64,000 nt of DNA from Hyphomonadaceae bacterium UBA7672. GTDB taxonomy: Bacteria > Pseudomonadota > Alphaproteobacteria > Caulobacterales > Hyphomonadaceae. Shown in pieces: positions 54,774-63,979 of this stretch (within the stretch, counting starts at the first letter, position 1; each line of letters begins with the position of its first letter). Made by a program: the position numbers and the translations under genes. Location: contig DLHI01000016.1 of NCBI GenBank assembly GCA_002483135.1, positions 56,122-120,121 of the forward strand, given 5' to 3'. The notes under the pieces were generated by a model. It had not been told where the DNA came from. It worked only from the letters and a program-made list of their open reading frames with translations, and made no database searches.

Positions 54774-56720
54774 TTAAATCGAGAAATCCACGCCTTGCTC
54801 GCCGCCACCGCCACCGACGATCCCCGCCGCGCGAAGGCTGTCGATCACCTGATCTGCCAACTGCTCGGCCGTCGCATGCGACGTGTCGAGATGGAGTTCA
54901 GGCGAGATCGGCGCTTCGTACGGGCTGTCGATGCCGGTGAAGTTGCGGATCTGTCCGGCACGAGCTTTCTTGTAGAGGCCCTTGGGATCGCGGCTTTCGG
55001 CAAGGTGCAGCGGCGTGTCGACAAAGATCTCGAAGAACTCGCCCTTCTCGACCAGCCCGCGCACCATGTCGCGTTCGGCCCGGAAGGGCGAGATGAACGA
55101 GGCGGTGACGATCAGCCCAGCGTCAACGAACAGCTTCGCCACCTCGCCGATGCGACGGATATTCTCCACGCGATCCGCGTCGGCAAAGCCGAGATCCTTG
55201 TTGAGGCCCTGACGAATATTGTCGCCATCCAGCGAATAGGTATGCGCGCCGATTGCCGAGAGCTTGCGCTCGACGAGGTTCGCGATGGTCGACTTGCCCG
55301 CGCCGGAAAGACCCGTGAACCACAGGATAACCGGCCTGTGCCCCTTCAGCAGCGAGCGCGATGACTTGGTGACGTCCATCGCCTGGCGGTGGACGTTGGT
55401 CGCGCGGCTGAGCGAGAACTCGATCATGCCCGCGCCAACCGTCTGGTTGGAGAAGCGGTCGATCAGGATGAAACCGCCTGCCTCGCGGATCGCCTTGTAG
55501 GCGTCAAACACGATCGGCTGGTTGGTCGAGACGTTGCAGAATCCGATCTCGTTAAGGCCGAGCGAATTGCCCGACATCTTGTCGAGCGTGTTGATGTCGA
55601 TCTTGTGCCGGATGCCGGTGACGGTCGCCTGCACGGTCTGCGCGCCGACCTTGAGGATGTAGGCTTGGCCCGTGGTGAGCGCGTCCTCATGCATCCAGAG
55701 AATGCTGGCGGTGAACTGGTTCGAGACCTCAGGTCGCGCATCGGGCGTCGCGAAGATATCGCCGCGTGATGCGTCGATCTCGTCTTCGATCACCAGCGTG
55801 ATGGCGTCGCCCGCGCCAGCGATGGGAAGATCGCCATCAGCCGTCACGAGCGCCTTCACCTTCGACATCTTGCCCGAACGGGCGACCACGACCGGATCGC
55901 CAGGCTTCACCGTGCCGGACACGATGGTGCCGGAGAAGCCACGGAAATCGAGATTGGGACGGTTCACCCACTGCACCGGCAGACGGAAGGGCGCGTTGCG
56001 GCGCTCATCCGCGATCTCGACGGTCTCGAGGTGCTCGATCAACGTCGGACCGTCATGCCACGACATTGCTTCGGATTTGGTGGTGATATTCTCGCCCTTG
56101 AGGGCCGACATCGGAATGGGGGTTATGGACTCGAAGCCGAGACCTTCCGCGATCTGCAGGTAGCTTGCGACGATCTCGTGAAAACGCGCGCGGCTGTAGT
56201 CGACGAGGTCCATCTTGTTGACGGCCACCACGATGTGGCGAACGCCCAGCATATTGGCGATGTAGGTATGGCGCTTGGACTGCGGCAGCACGCCCTTGCG
56301 CGCGTCGATGAGAATGACGGCGAGATCAGCAGTTGAAGCGCCCGTCGCCATGTTGCGGGTGTATTGCTCATGGCCGGGCGTATCCGCGACGATGAACTTG
56401 CGCTTGTCGGTCGCGAAGAAACGATAGGCGACATCGATCGTGATGCCCTGCTCGCGCTCGGCCTCGAGGCCATCAAGCAGCAGCGCGAAGTCAATGTTCT
56501 CGCCCTGCGTGCCGTGCTTGACCGAGTCCTTCTTGAGCGCGGCCAGCTGGTCCTCGAAGATCAGCTTGGTGTCATAGAGCAGCCGGCCGATCAGCGTGGA
56601 CTTGCCATCGTCGACCGAGCCACAGGTAATGAAACGCAGCACGCCCATCTCGGCGGCGGCGAGTTCGCGAACCGAAGGCCTGGGCGCCGGCTTACGCAGA
56701 GGGGTCACCTTCGTGGCCAT
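54774..56720 (-). CDS. cysNC: Fused sulfate adenylyltransferase subunit 1 / APS kinase (CysNC)
   Basis: The 648-aa protein joins a GTPase (about 25-450) to APS kinase (about 465-640). CysN shows GSVDDGKST (P-loop), DTPGHEQYTRNM, and VNKMDLVDY; the CysC part shows GLSGAGKST, TYSLDGDNIRQGL and FISPFRAERDMVR. It activates sulfate to APS and then PAPS for assimilation. The ATG overlaps the cysD stop (TGATG). Confidence 0.96.
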   Translation of the reverse strand: MATKVTPLRKPAPRPSVRELAAAEMGVLRFITCGSVDDGKSTLIGRLLYDTKLIFEDQLAALKKDSVKHGTQGENIDFALLLDGLEAEREQGITIDVAYRFFATDKRKFIVADTPGHEQYTRNMATGASTADLAVILIDARKGVLPQSKRHTYIANMLGVRHIVVAVNKMDLVDYSRARFHEIVASYLQIAEGLGFESITPIPMSALKGENITTKSEAMSWHDGPTLIEHLETVEIADERRNAPFRLPVQWVNRPNLDFRGFSGTIVSGTVKPGDPVVVARSGKMSKVKALVTADGDLPIAGAGDAITLVIEDEIDASRGDIFATPDARPEVSNQFTASILWMHEDALTTGQAYILKVGAQTVQATVTGIRHKIDINTLDKMSGNSLGLNEIGFCNVSTNQPIVFDAYKAIREAGGFILIDRFSNQTVGAGMIEFSLSRATNVHRQAMDVTKSSRSLLKGHRPVILWFTGLSGAGKSTIANLVERKLSAIGAHTYSLDGDNIRQGLNKDLGFADADRVENIRRIGEVAKLFVDAGLIVTASFISPFRAERDMVRGLVEKGEFFEIFVDTPLHLAESRDPKGLYKKARAGQIRNFTGIDSPYEAPISPELHLDTSHATAEQLADQVIDSLRAAGIVGGGGGEQGVDFSI

Positions 56721-57685
56721 CAGAAATAGCCCTCGCGCTTCTTCTTCTCCATCGACCCGCTCTCGTCATGATCGATCAGACGGCCCGAACGTTCGGACGT
56801 GCGCGCCGTCAGCATCTCCGCAACGATATCATCGAGCGTGGCAGCATCACTCTCGATGGCGGCGGTCAGTGGATAGCACCCCAGCGTGCGGAAGCGGATC
56901 ATGCGCTCAACCGGCGTCTCGCCCGGCTCCAGCGGCGTGCGCTCATCGTCGACCATGAAGATCTGGTCGTTGCGAATAACGGTGGGGCGCGTGCTCCCGA
57001 AATAGAGCGGCACAATCGGGATCTCTTCTTCCGCGATGTAGGCCCAGATATCGAGCTCCGTCCAATTCGAGATCGGAAAGACGCGGATGCTTTCGCCCTT
57101 GGCCTTACGCGTGTTGTAGAGACTCCAGAGCTCCGGGCGCTGGTTCTTGGGGTCCCAGCCATGATCGGCCGTGCGGAAGGAGAAGATGCGCTCCTTCGCC
57201 CTGCTCTTCTCCTCGTCCCGGCGCGCGCCGCCGAAGGCTGCATCGAACCGGTACTTGTCCATCGCCTGCCGCAGCCCCTCGGTCTTCATGACCTGGGTGT
57301 GGAGATTCGAGCCGGAGGCGTAAGGGCTGACGCCCCGCTTGAGGCCGTCCTCGTTCACATGGACGATGAGGTCGAGACCGAGCTTCTTTGTGATCAGGTC
57401 GCGAAACCTGATCATTTCCCGGAATTTCCATGTCGTATCCACGTGCATGAAGGGGAAAGGCGGCCGCGAGGGCCAGAACGCCTTCATGGCGAGGTGCAGC
57501 ATGACGGAGCTGTCCTTGCCGATGGAATAGAGCATCACCGGGTTCTCGAAACCGGCCGCGACCTCGCGCATAATGAAAATGCTTTCGGCTTCAAGGCGCT
57601 GCAGATGGGCCGGAAGAGGCTTCCGGCGCGCAGGGCGCATCTTGAAACGTTCGGCGTAAGCCGTGAGATCTGCTTCTAACGTCAC
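56720..57685 (-). CDS. cysD: Sulfate adenylyltransferase subunit 2
   Basis: The 321-aa PP-loop ATP pyrophosphatase makes APS from sulfate with CysN. HLQRLEAESIFIMREV, the PP-motif YSIGKDSSVMLHLAMKAF, FRTADHGWDPKNQRPELW and GESIRVFPISNWTELDIW are diagnostic. A GTG start at 57685 is taken; the ribosome site is too close, and an ATG at 57640 (MRPARRKPLP) is a reasonable alternative. First gene of a cysD-cysNC operon, divergent from the AsmA gene. Confidence 0.95.
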   Translation of the reverse strand: MTLEADLTAYAERFKMRPARRKPLPAHLQRLEAESIFIMREVAAGFENPVMLYSIGKDSSVMLHLAMKAFWPSRPPFPFMHVDTTWKFREMIRFRDLITKKLGLDLIVHVNEDGLKRGVSPYASGSNLHTQVMKTEGLRQAMDKYRFDAAFGGARRDEEKSRAKERIFSFRTADHGWDPKNQRPELWSLYNTRKAKGESIRVFPISNWTELDIWAYIAEEEIPIVPLYFGSTRPTVIRNDQIFMVDDERTPLEPGETPVERMIRFRTLGCYPLTAAIESDAATLDDIVAEMLTARTSERSGRLIDHDESGSMEKKKREGYF

Positions 57686-57885
57686 TATCCTGCCAATTCT
57701 AAGCTAATGGCCTCAGGCAATTGGAAGCCCGACTTAGGGGGCCGGGGGGCCACGGTAAAGCTTGGGCAACTCAAGTCAGAGGCTACGGCGCCTTAAGGGT
57801 AGTGCCACGGAGGCGGACTAGGCAGCGCCCTGATGACGCCTAACTTCCCCCGTGAGATCAGTGCCCGGAAAGCAAAGAGGATTCG

Positions 57886-60501
57886 ATGGCCTTCGCCCTG
57901 CCCTTCAAGATCCCGCCCAAAGCCCGCAAGCCGCTGATCATCGCTGGCAGCGTGGTGGGCGGCCTGCTGGGCCTCCTGTTCCTGGCTGTCCTGATCATCC
58001 CCAACCTGATCCCCCAGGAGGTCTACCGCGCCGAGATCGAGAAGGCGGTCCTGCAGGCAACAGGCCGCCAGGTGACCGTGACCGGGGCGATCAATGTCGC
58101 CGTCTTCCCCCGGATCGAGGCGCGAGCGGGCGCATCTTCCCTCGCCAACCCGGAAGGTTTTGGCGAGGAGCCATTTGCCTCGATGAAGGAGTTGCGCGCG
58201 GCTGTAGCTCTATGGCCACTGATCTTCGGCGGTAACGTGCAGATCGAGGAGTTCGTGCTGGTCGAGCCCGATATCCGGCTCGTGAAGCTGGAAGACGGAA
58301 CCAATAACTGGACGTTCGACGTGGGCGGCGGGACCGCCGCCGGCCAGACGCCACAGGAGCCGGGCGGCAAGCTTTCGGCGGCGCTGCGCGATGTACGGAT
58401 CGAAAAGGGCCGCGTCTCCTGGGAGGATCGCAAGGAAGGCACGACGCAGACGCTGAGCGATCTCGAATTCGCTGCCGACATGGAGGCGATGGATCGTCCG
58501 CTGTCGTTCAATGCCAAGGGGCTGGCCAATGACCTCGCCTTCAATCTGACCGCGCGGCTGGACAATCCGCAGGCGACGCTCGACGGCATGCCATCGCCCG
58601 CGACGATCAAGCTCGAGACCAACCTGATCAACGCCGACCTCAAGGGCGAGCTCGGCCTCGGCGCCACGCCGCGCTTTGATTTCGAAGGCAAGGGCGATGT
58701 CCCCTCGCTGGTGGCGCTGGCCGACGCCTTCAAGATCACGACCCTGCCCGCAAAGGATGTGCTCGGAAAGCTGTCGCTGTCGGGCCAGGCGTTTGGTACG
58801 ATGGACGACATCACTCTGAAGATCGGGACAGCGCGGCACGAGAGCCCGCTGCTCAATGCAAACCTCAAGGGCGAGGCCCACATCGCGGACGGCGTGACGC
58901 TGCTGCTGGATGCGGAAGCCGAAGCGCCCAAGCTGGCCGACCTCGCGCGCGCGATGGAAATCGCGGCGCCCGCAGAAGCCGCGCTGGGCAAGGCCAATCT
59001 CGCCGCGCGCATCACGGGCAAGCTCGACAGCCTGTCGTTCGAGAATGTGGTGTTTTCGCATGACAGCGGCCTGCTGAAGCTGAACTTCGCGGGCAGGGCA
59101 ACGCTTGCCGAAGCGCTCGCCTATGACGGCCACGTGTCGATTGCAGCGCCCGACCTGCGCAAGCTGGCGGCGGCGGCAGGGGCCGACCTGCCCGCGGGCG
59201 ACGTCTACAAGAGTTTCTCGCTCGAAGGCGACACGGCCGGCAGCGCAACCGACGTGATGCTGACCAACGCCAACCTGAAATTCGACGCCATCGCGGCAAC
59301 GGGAGAGGCGGCGTTGCGCTTTGGCGGAAAACCCAAGCTGGTCGGCTCCCTGACATCGACGCAGGCCATCAACATCACTCCCTACGCCAGCGCATCCGGC
59401 GCGCCCACCGGATCGGCGCCGGCCACGAACGGATGGGGCAAGACCCCTATCGACTTGTCGCCGCTTCGCCTTGTCGATGCTGACATCACGCTGAATGCCG
59501 GCGGTATCAAATTCAACGCGTTCGACTTCGGCGCATCAAGCGTGGCGATCGGACTCGCAAATGGGCGGCTGTCGGCGGACGTAAAGCAGACCTCACTGTT
59601 TGGCGGCAAAGGCAGCGCGCGGCTGGTAGCCGACGGAAGTGCGGCCGAACCCGCGATCGAGTTTCGCGCCAATATCGACGGTCTGGGCCTTAAAAAGGTG
59701 CTCACCGCCGCTGCAGGCTTCGCCTCGCTCGACGGTGTGGGCGATCTCGAAATCGACGTCGCCGGATCGGGCGCGGACCTGCAAACGCTGATGGCGTCGC
59801 TTGTGGGCGCGGGCGATTTCTCGTTCGACCAGGGCGTACTCTCAGGCGTCGACCTGACGTTGCTGGGCGAGGCTGCAAAGTCGGCGCTCTCCAATCGCGA
59901 ACTGAAGGGCGGCGTGATCTCGCCGCTGGCGCAGACGAAATTCCAGACGCTGAAAACCAGCTTCGTGATGTCCGATGGCGTCGCGATGGTGACCGGGCTC
60001 AACATCGATGCGGACACGTTTACGCTGTCCGGCGGCGGCGCGTTGGACATCGGCAAGCAGCAGGCGACGCTGAGCCTCTTCCCCCGCTACAAGGACGGCA
60101 CGTCGGGCCTCAACGGCTATGGCATTCCGCTGGAGTTGGCGGGCTCGTGGGGCGGTATCAAGCTCTCGCTTGACTGGGACTGGCTCAAGGATAAGGCCAC
60201 AGCCGCGCTTCGCGACCGGGCTAATGCCGAGATCAACGACGAGCTGCAGCAGCTTACCGACGACCTGGCAGCGCGCTTCGGCTTCGGACAGCCCAAGCCG
60301 GCACCCCCCGCTCCGGCGACACCGGCCCCGGCAGCGCCTGCCCCCGCGCCAGATGCCACGCCTCCCGCGCCTGCTGCGGATAATGCGGCTGCAGATCCCG
60401 CGCCCGCCGCACCGGCTCCAGCCGCCCCGGCGCAATCGGTCGAAGACCGCCTCCGGGACGAGGCCAAGAAGGCAATGGACCGGCTCCTGGGCCGGGACTG
60501 A
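57886..60501 (+). CDS. AsmA-family protein
   Basis: The 871-aa protein has one N-terminal membrane helix (PLIIAGSVVGGLLGLLFLAV) and a long periplasmic region. TGRQVTVTGAINVAVFPRIE, ALWPLIFGGNVQIEEFVLVEPDI and the C-terminal AsmA-like block (GDFSFDQGVLSGVDLTLLG, LTSTQAIN) fit AsmA/YhdP-type lipid-transport bridge proteins. Residues about 800-860 are a Pro/Ala linker, followed by a charged tail. AGAGGA precedes the ATG. It is divergent from cysD. Confidence 0.88.
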   Translation: MAFALPFKIPPKARKPLIIAGSVVGGLLGLLFLAVLIIPNLIPQEVYRAEIEKAVLQATGRQVTVTGAINVAVFPRIEARAGASSLANPEGFGEEPFASMKELRAAVALWPLIFGGNVQIEEFVLVEPDIRLVKLEDGTNNWTFDVGGGTAAGQTPQEPGGKLSAALRDVRIEKGRVSWEDRKEGTTQTLSDLEFAADMEAMDRPLSFNAKGLANDLAFNLTARLDNPQATLDGMPSPATIKLETNLINADLKGELGLGATPRFDFEGKGDVPSLVALADAFKITTLPAKDVLGKLSLSGQAFGTMDDITLKIGTARHESPLLNANLKGEAHIADGVTLLLDAEAEAPKLADLARAMEIAAPAEAALGKANLAARITGKLDSLSFENVVFSHDSGLLKLNFAGRATLAEALAYDGHVSIAAPDLRKLAAAAGADLPAGDVYKSFSLEGDTAGSATDVMLTNANLKFDAIAATGEAALRFGGKPKLVGSLTSTQAINITPYASASGAPTGSAPATNGWGKTPIDLSPLRLVDADITLNAGGIKFNAFDFGASSVAIGLANGRLSADVKQTSLFGGKGSARLVADGSAAEPAIEFRANIDGLGLKKVLTAAAGFASLDGVGDLEIDVAGSGADLQTLMASLVGAGDFSFDQGVLSGVDLTLLGEAAKSALSNRELKGGVISPLAQTKFQTLKTSFVMSDGVAMVTGLNIDADTFTLSGGGALDIGKQQATLSLFPRYKDGTSGLNGYGIPLELAGSWGGIKLSLDWDWLKDKATAALRDRANAEINDELQQLTDDLAARFGFGQPKPAPPAPATPAPAAPAPAPDATPPAPAADNAAADPAPAAPAPAAPAQSVEDRLRDEAKKAMDRLLGRD

Positions 60502-60714
60502 TCGGAGGCCGCAGCGCCCAAACACCTGAGGCCGTCGGAATTCAGGCTATTTCGTGCACTCCGGGGACCTTCCGGCACTCTCTAGGCAGGCCATCTTTTG
60601 CGCTCCTAACCGGTCCGGAAACGATGCAGGAGAGGCGCTTGCCCAGCGGCGGTCGAGGGTTTATGACCACGGCCTTCGCGCGCCCCGGCGTTTCCCGAGG
60701 CCCGCCTGATGGAT

Positions 60715-60791
60715 GCCGGCTTAGCTCAGTTGGTTAGAGCGCTAGATTGTGGATCTAGAGGTCCCCGGTTCGAGCCCGGGAGCTGGTACCA
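60715..60791 (+). tRNA. tRNA-His (anticodon GTG), lacking encoded G-1 and with A73
   Basis: The 77-nt cloverleaf starts GCCGGCTTAGCTCAGTTGG and encodes CCA at 60789-60791. The anticodon loop CTAGA-TTGTGGA-TCTAG gives GTG, reading His codons. The base before position 1 is T, so there is no encoded G-1, and the discriminator is A73 rather than C. That combination is known for tRNA-His of a subset of alphaproteobacteria. Confidence 0.96.
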
Positions 60792-60850
60792 TCCCACCCC
60801 TCGGATATCGCAACAGAATGTGGCTCCGCGAGCTGATGTGCTCGCGATCA
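60751..60850. repeat. Direct repeat, copy 1 (tRNA-His 3' half plus downstream flank)
   Basis: From GGATCTAG in the anticodon stem to about 60850 this sequence recurs, decayed, at 63360-63458. Ungapped offset is constant: GGATCT and GCTCCGCGAGCT are 72 bp apart in both copies. Confidence 0.75.
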
Positions 60851-60939
60851 CTCAGGCACTCGTTCTGAGTCGCGTTCTGACTGACCCAGCCTCAACACAA
60901 CCGCCTGGATAGCTGCCTTCGCGCCAACCTTGCACGCGC

Positions 60940-61947
60940 TCAAGGATCACTCCTCGCCCGCGCTGGGCATTCCTTCGCGACGCCGATGTTCAGCGGCGCC
61001 AGGGCTTTCAGAAGCTCTGCGGCGGGCTGGGGCGTGTCGGCGTGCCAATACAGCTCCGTCCCCGCGTCCTGATATCGGCAAAACCACATCCGGGTCGCGG
61101 GTGTCTGGGCGTAGAGCGCGTCAAGTCGATTGATCTCACTTCTGGAGAAGATTTCCTTGCGCGCCCTGTAGGCCATCATGTCAACATTCATTCGGCCAAA
61201 CTCGATTTCCCACAGCACGCCATAAGGCTTGGGCGTGCCGTCGATGCGCGCGACGACGCCCTTGGACTGCTTGGGATCGATGCCGAGATTGGGCACGATG
61301 CCGTCTGGGACATCGAAGACCAGGTAGTCACCGTCGTCCTCGATCTTCGTCCGGAACTTCCTGTCAGCAGGCGCGCGCGGCGCCGCGCCCGCCGTTCCCG
61401 AGCGTGAGGAGCCGCCGGGAACCGGAGAGATCGATGGACCGGGCGAGCGATTGTCCGTGTCGAGCTCCAGCGTCGTCACTGCATCGGAAATAGAGTAAGT
61501 GGCGCCAAACGACACGCGAACTGAATCATAGCCCGCCGGGCATGTAGTGTTGGTGTATCGCGCATACATTTCGCGAGGTGTACCGCTAACTTCAAATGTC
61601 GCTCGCGGCTTCACGCATATGCTTCTGACCGTACCCTTCTCGGTTCGGCCGGTCGGGGAATACACCGGGTTCGCTAGGCCCCCATCGCCTAGCGGCTGCA
61701 GGAATACGAAATACGTCCTCAGGTCGATGTGGTATCTGGGCAGACATTCGCCCGGCTTGATCGTTTGCCAACCGCTGATCGTTGCGATCCCGGTGTCGTA
61801 CGGCCCGGACTCCTCAAGGGTTGCGGTGAGAACCACCGCATTCCCGGTATTGCATAATCTGACAACGTGCTCCGCGAAGGCAGCATTCGGGAAGGTCAGC
61901 TGGCAAATAGCCGCCAGGAGGAGCGCGTGGAGCGCCCTGAAGGACAT
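60940..61947 (-). CDS. Secreted protein with DUF1036-like N-terminal domain
   Basis: The 335-aa product begins MSFRALHALLLAAICQLTF with an AFA cleavage site. The first mature region (VVRLCNTGNAVVLTATLEES, GWQTIKPGECLPRY) has the pattern of DUF1036 membrane-associated proteins. A Gly/Ser/Pro linker (about 195-225) leads to a second region of no known family (VFDVPDGIVPNLG, MWFCRYQDAGTELYW). It lies between the tRNA-His repeats and its GC looks lower than in the rest of the window. Confidence 0.62.
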   Translation of the reverse strand: MSFRALHALLLAAICQLTFPNAAFAEHVVRLCNTGNAVVLTATLEESGPYDTGIATISGWQTIKPGECLPRYHIDLRTYFVFLQPLGDGGLANPVYSPTGRTEKGTVRSICVKPRATFEVSGTPREMYARYTNTTCPAGYDSVRVSFGATYSISDAVTTLELDTDNRSPGPSISPVPGGSSRSGTAGAAPRAPADRKFRTKIEDDGDYLVFDVPDGIVPNLGIDPKQSKGVVARIDGTPKPYGVLWEIEFGRMNVDMMAYRARKEIFSRSEINRLDALYAQTPATRMWFCRYQDAGTELYWHADTPQPAAELLKALAPLNIGVAKECPARARSDP

Positions 61948-62350
61948 TGTACGCGCTCGCGCAAACGGCGAGCCTCGGCCTCTGTCAGATGTCTTAGCGT
62001 TCTGCACGGGCCGAAATCCCTATGGATGTGAGGTTGGGGAATGAATCGCGAGATACCCGCCCGGCAACGCGAAGACAGACGTTGTCTGTAGCCCAATGAC
62101 GAGTGTTGAGGCCACATTACCACTTGTCAACGGTGAGGCGTAGCATGGGAGCGCAGGCGACCAATATCGCAGCCATCTCGGAGGGCCCGAGCGTAACGCG
62201 TCTGCGGCCGGATTGTCCGCATACGACGCCAGACTCAAATTACTGCCTAGAGACTAGCGACGCGATGGGTTCGCTTCGTGGTGGATCGGCGCTTGTGCAT
62301 CGGCAGCGTTATGGTCATGCTCTTTGCATTCTTGCGGTGGGACGAAATCG
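61948..62350. other. Divergent intergenic region with a possible M48-peptidase remnant
   Basis: No intact gene is seen. On the reverse strand near 62040-62100 a frame reads SVFALPGGYLAIHS, like the NAFALPGGY motif of M48 metallopeptidases, but without the catalytic HExxH. It may be a decayed fragment or chance. Confidence 0.4.
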
Positions 62351-63148
62351 ATGAGCATTTCCAAGGTTGTCGCAGCTGTTGTGTTGGCGACTGTTGCTGT
62401 AGCGCTCACACAGGTCAGCGTGGCGAGGCAGCAGCCGAGCGGCATCGTTGCCTCCTGCAAGTCCTCACTCAATGCGAACTGGTATGATTGCGACTGCTTT
62501 GGCCGGGAGGAGCCAGCTGCTCGCCAGGCCTTGGCGCAGGAAAAGTATGACGCGACGCGCAAGCGGCTAGAAGGACAGCTAGCGGCCGCCAAAGCCATGG
62601 CCGGGCAAGAGGCATATGTGGCGCGGTTACAGGGGGAGTTGGCCGCAAACAAAGTAGATCCCACCAAGGTCAGCCCAGAGAGTGTCGTTATGAAAATTAC
62701 CGGCGCCCAGAGCACCAACATGTGCAAGTCGCCCTCAAACACCGAGCGGTCGCAGCGCGAAGCATGCTTAGCGGGAGGCAAGGAAGCGTCCCTCTGCGCT
62801 TGCGTCGGTTCGGAGGTCGCCAAATTGTGGATCAGCGAACGCGGTGTGATGTCCCAGGCGTACTCGATAGACCTGGGAACAAGGGCGCAGCTCAGCTGTC
62901 AGCCTGGGGCGAAACCAGCGCCACAAAGCGGGGGTGCGGCGCCAAAACTGCCGTCCACCTCTCAAGTCCCCAGCATCAACCCTCCCTCGATACCGGGCGT
63001 GAAGCTGCCGACCGGGTCGTTGCCCATTCCATTGCCGGGCAACTCCAGCACGCCGAAAGCGGCGCTTTGCGGATTCCAAGTCTGCAGCGCCAACCAGAAA
63101 TGCGTGACGGAGAACATTCTCGGCGTTTCAGTGCAGCAATGCAGGTAG
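62351..63148 (+). CDS. Secreted cysteine-rich protein, unknown function
   Basis: The 265-aa product begins MSISKVVAAVVLATVAVAL, a signal peptide; the ATG at 62351 is preferred to one nine codons upstream. The mature part has 12 cysteines, mostly in pairs or short motifs (WYDCDCFG, SLCACVG, ALCGFQVC), suggesting disulfides, and a Pro/Ser-rich linker (about 195-235) before the last four. No family recognised. It lies between the tRNA-His repeats. Confidence 0.55.
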   Translation: MSISKVVAAVVLATVAVALTQVSVARQQPSGIVASCKSSLNANWYDCDCFGREEPAARQALAQEKYDATRKRLEGQLAAAKAMAGQEAYVARLQGELAANKVDPTKVSPESVVMKITGAQSTNMCKSPSNTERSQREACLAGGKEASLCACVGSEVAKLWISERGVMSQAYSIDLGTRAQLSCQPGAKPAPQSGGAAPKLPSTSQVPSINPPSIPGVKLPTGSLPIPLPGNSSTPKAALCGFQVCSANQKCVTENILGVSVQQCR

Positions 63149-63865
63149 TCGCGGCGTGATCGGCGCACTCAATAGCGGCACGTTCTGAGCTGGAGAATTT
63201 CGTGCTGCGTTGCCTGACTGTGTTGAGCGCAAGAGTGACCCAGTCGCCAGATCCGGACAGCCCCCTGCTCCGCCATGAGGGGACCTCGCACTTCCATGCC
63301 AAACGCGGCCAGACCGACCGTTGATGGAAGAACTGGCCTGCCTCCGCGCCAATTACTTTGGATCTGGAGGGCCCCGGTTTGAGCCGGGGAGCTACCGCCA
63401 TCCGAACCGTCGAACATAGCAAGAGCTTTTCGCTCCGCGAGCTTGATGTGCTCGCAATTCTGTCAGACTGGCAGGTAGCCCGTTCGTCGCGTCAGGACCG
63501 CCCCCCCCTGTTGCCAAACTTGGTCAACTCGTCCCATCCGAAACATCCCGCCGATATCTGTCTTGGTCTCCGACCGCTGCGCCCTGATGTTGCGCAACTC
63601 GCTCCTCAAGCTCGCGATTGTTGCATCACCCCGCGCGTGCTGGACAGGCATTGCTTCGACGCGGGTTCCGGGACGGGCGCTGAGGGTGAGGCCCGCAAAG
63701 GTCGACATCATCCCCGGCTGAGCTGAGTGGAAGGCTTGCCGGGCGATCTAACGGCAGCATGGGCGCCCCGTCGCGGCCCCTCTCGATGCGCAGTCCGTTA
63801 TTTGCTCCCCCATGTTCCATGCGCTAAGCCAAACCCAGTGGGAGCACGGAACGGGGACTTGTCGC
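63149..63865. other. Gene-poor stretch containing the second tRNA-His-derived repeat
   Basis: About 717 bp with no credible gene. Frames on either strand look random. The recognisable content is the decayed tRNA-His 3' copy and its flank at 63360-63458. Confidence 0.6.
63360..63458. repeat. Direct repeat, copy 2 (decayed tRNA-His 3' half plus flank)
   Basis: GGATCTGGAGGGCCCC, then GGTTTGAGCC and GGGGAGCT follow the tRNA-His T arm and acceptor with several substitutions, and CGCTCCGCGAGCTTGATGTG at 63431 matches the flank of copy 1. The upstream half of the tRNA is absent. Confidence 0.72.
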
Positions 63866-63979
63866 GTGACAGATCGATCCGGGATACGGGCGGATATCCA
63901 GGGCATGCGGGCCTTGGCGGTGGGGTCGGTGCTTCTCTACCACCTCAGCCCACCCACGCTGCCCGGCGGCTATATATGA
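63866..63979 (+). pseudogene. N-terminal fragment of an acyltransferase-3 (OafA-like) gene
   Basis: From a GTG at 63866 the frame reads VTDRSGIRADIQGMRALAVG then SVLLYHLSPPTLPGGYI and TGA at 63977. RADIQGxRALAV..VLLYH......PGG(F/Y) is the exact opening of acyltransferase-3 membrane enzymes that O-acetylate polysaccharides, but those continue GVDxFFVISGFL. Here the frame stops right after GGY. GGGGA precedes the GTG. The rest is missing or displaced beyond the window edge. Confidence 0.68.

Noticed and set aside
63463..63711. 82-codon - strand frame in the gene-poor stretch
   Set aside because: No homology-like pattern or ribosome site; both strands there contain open frames of similar length.
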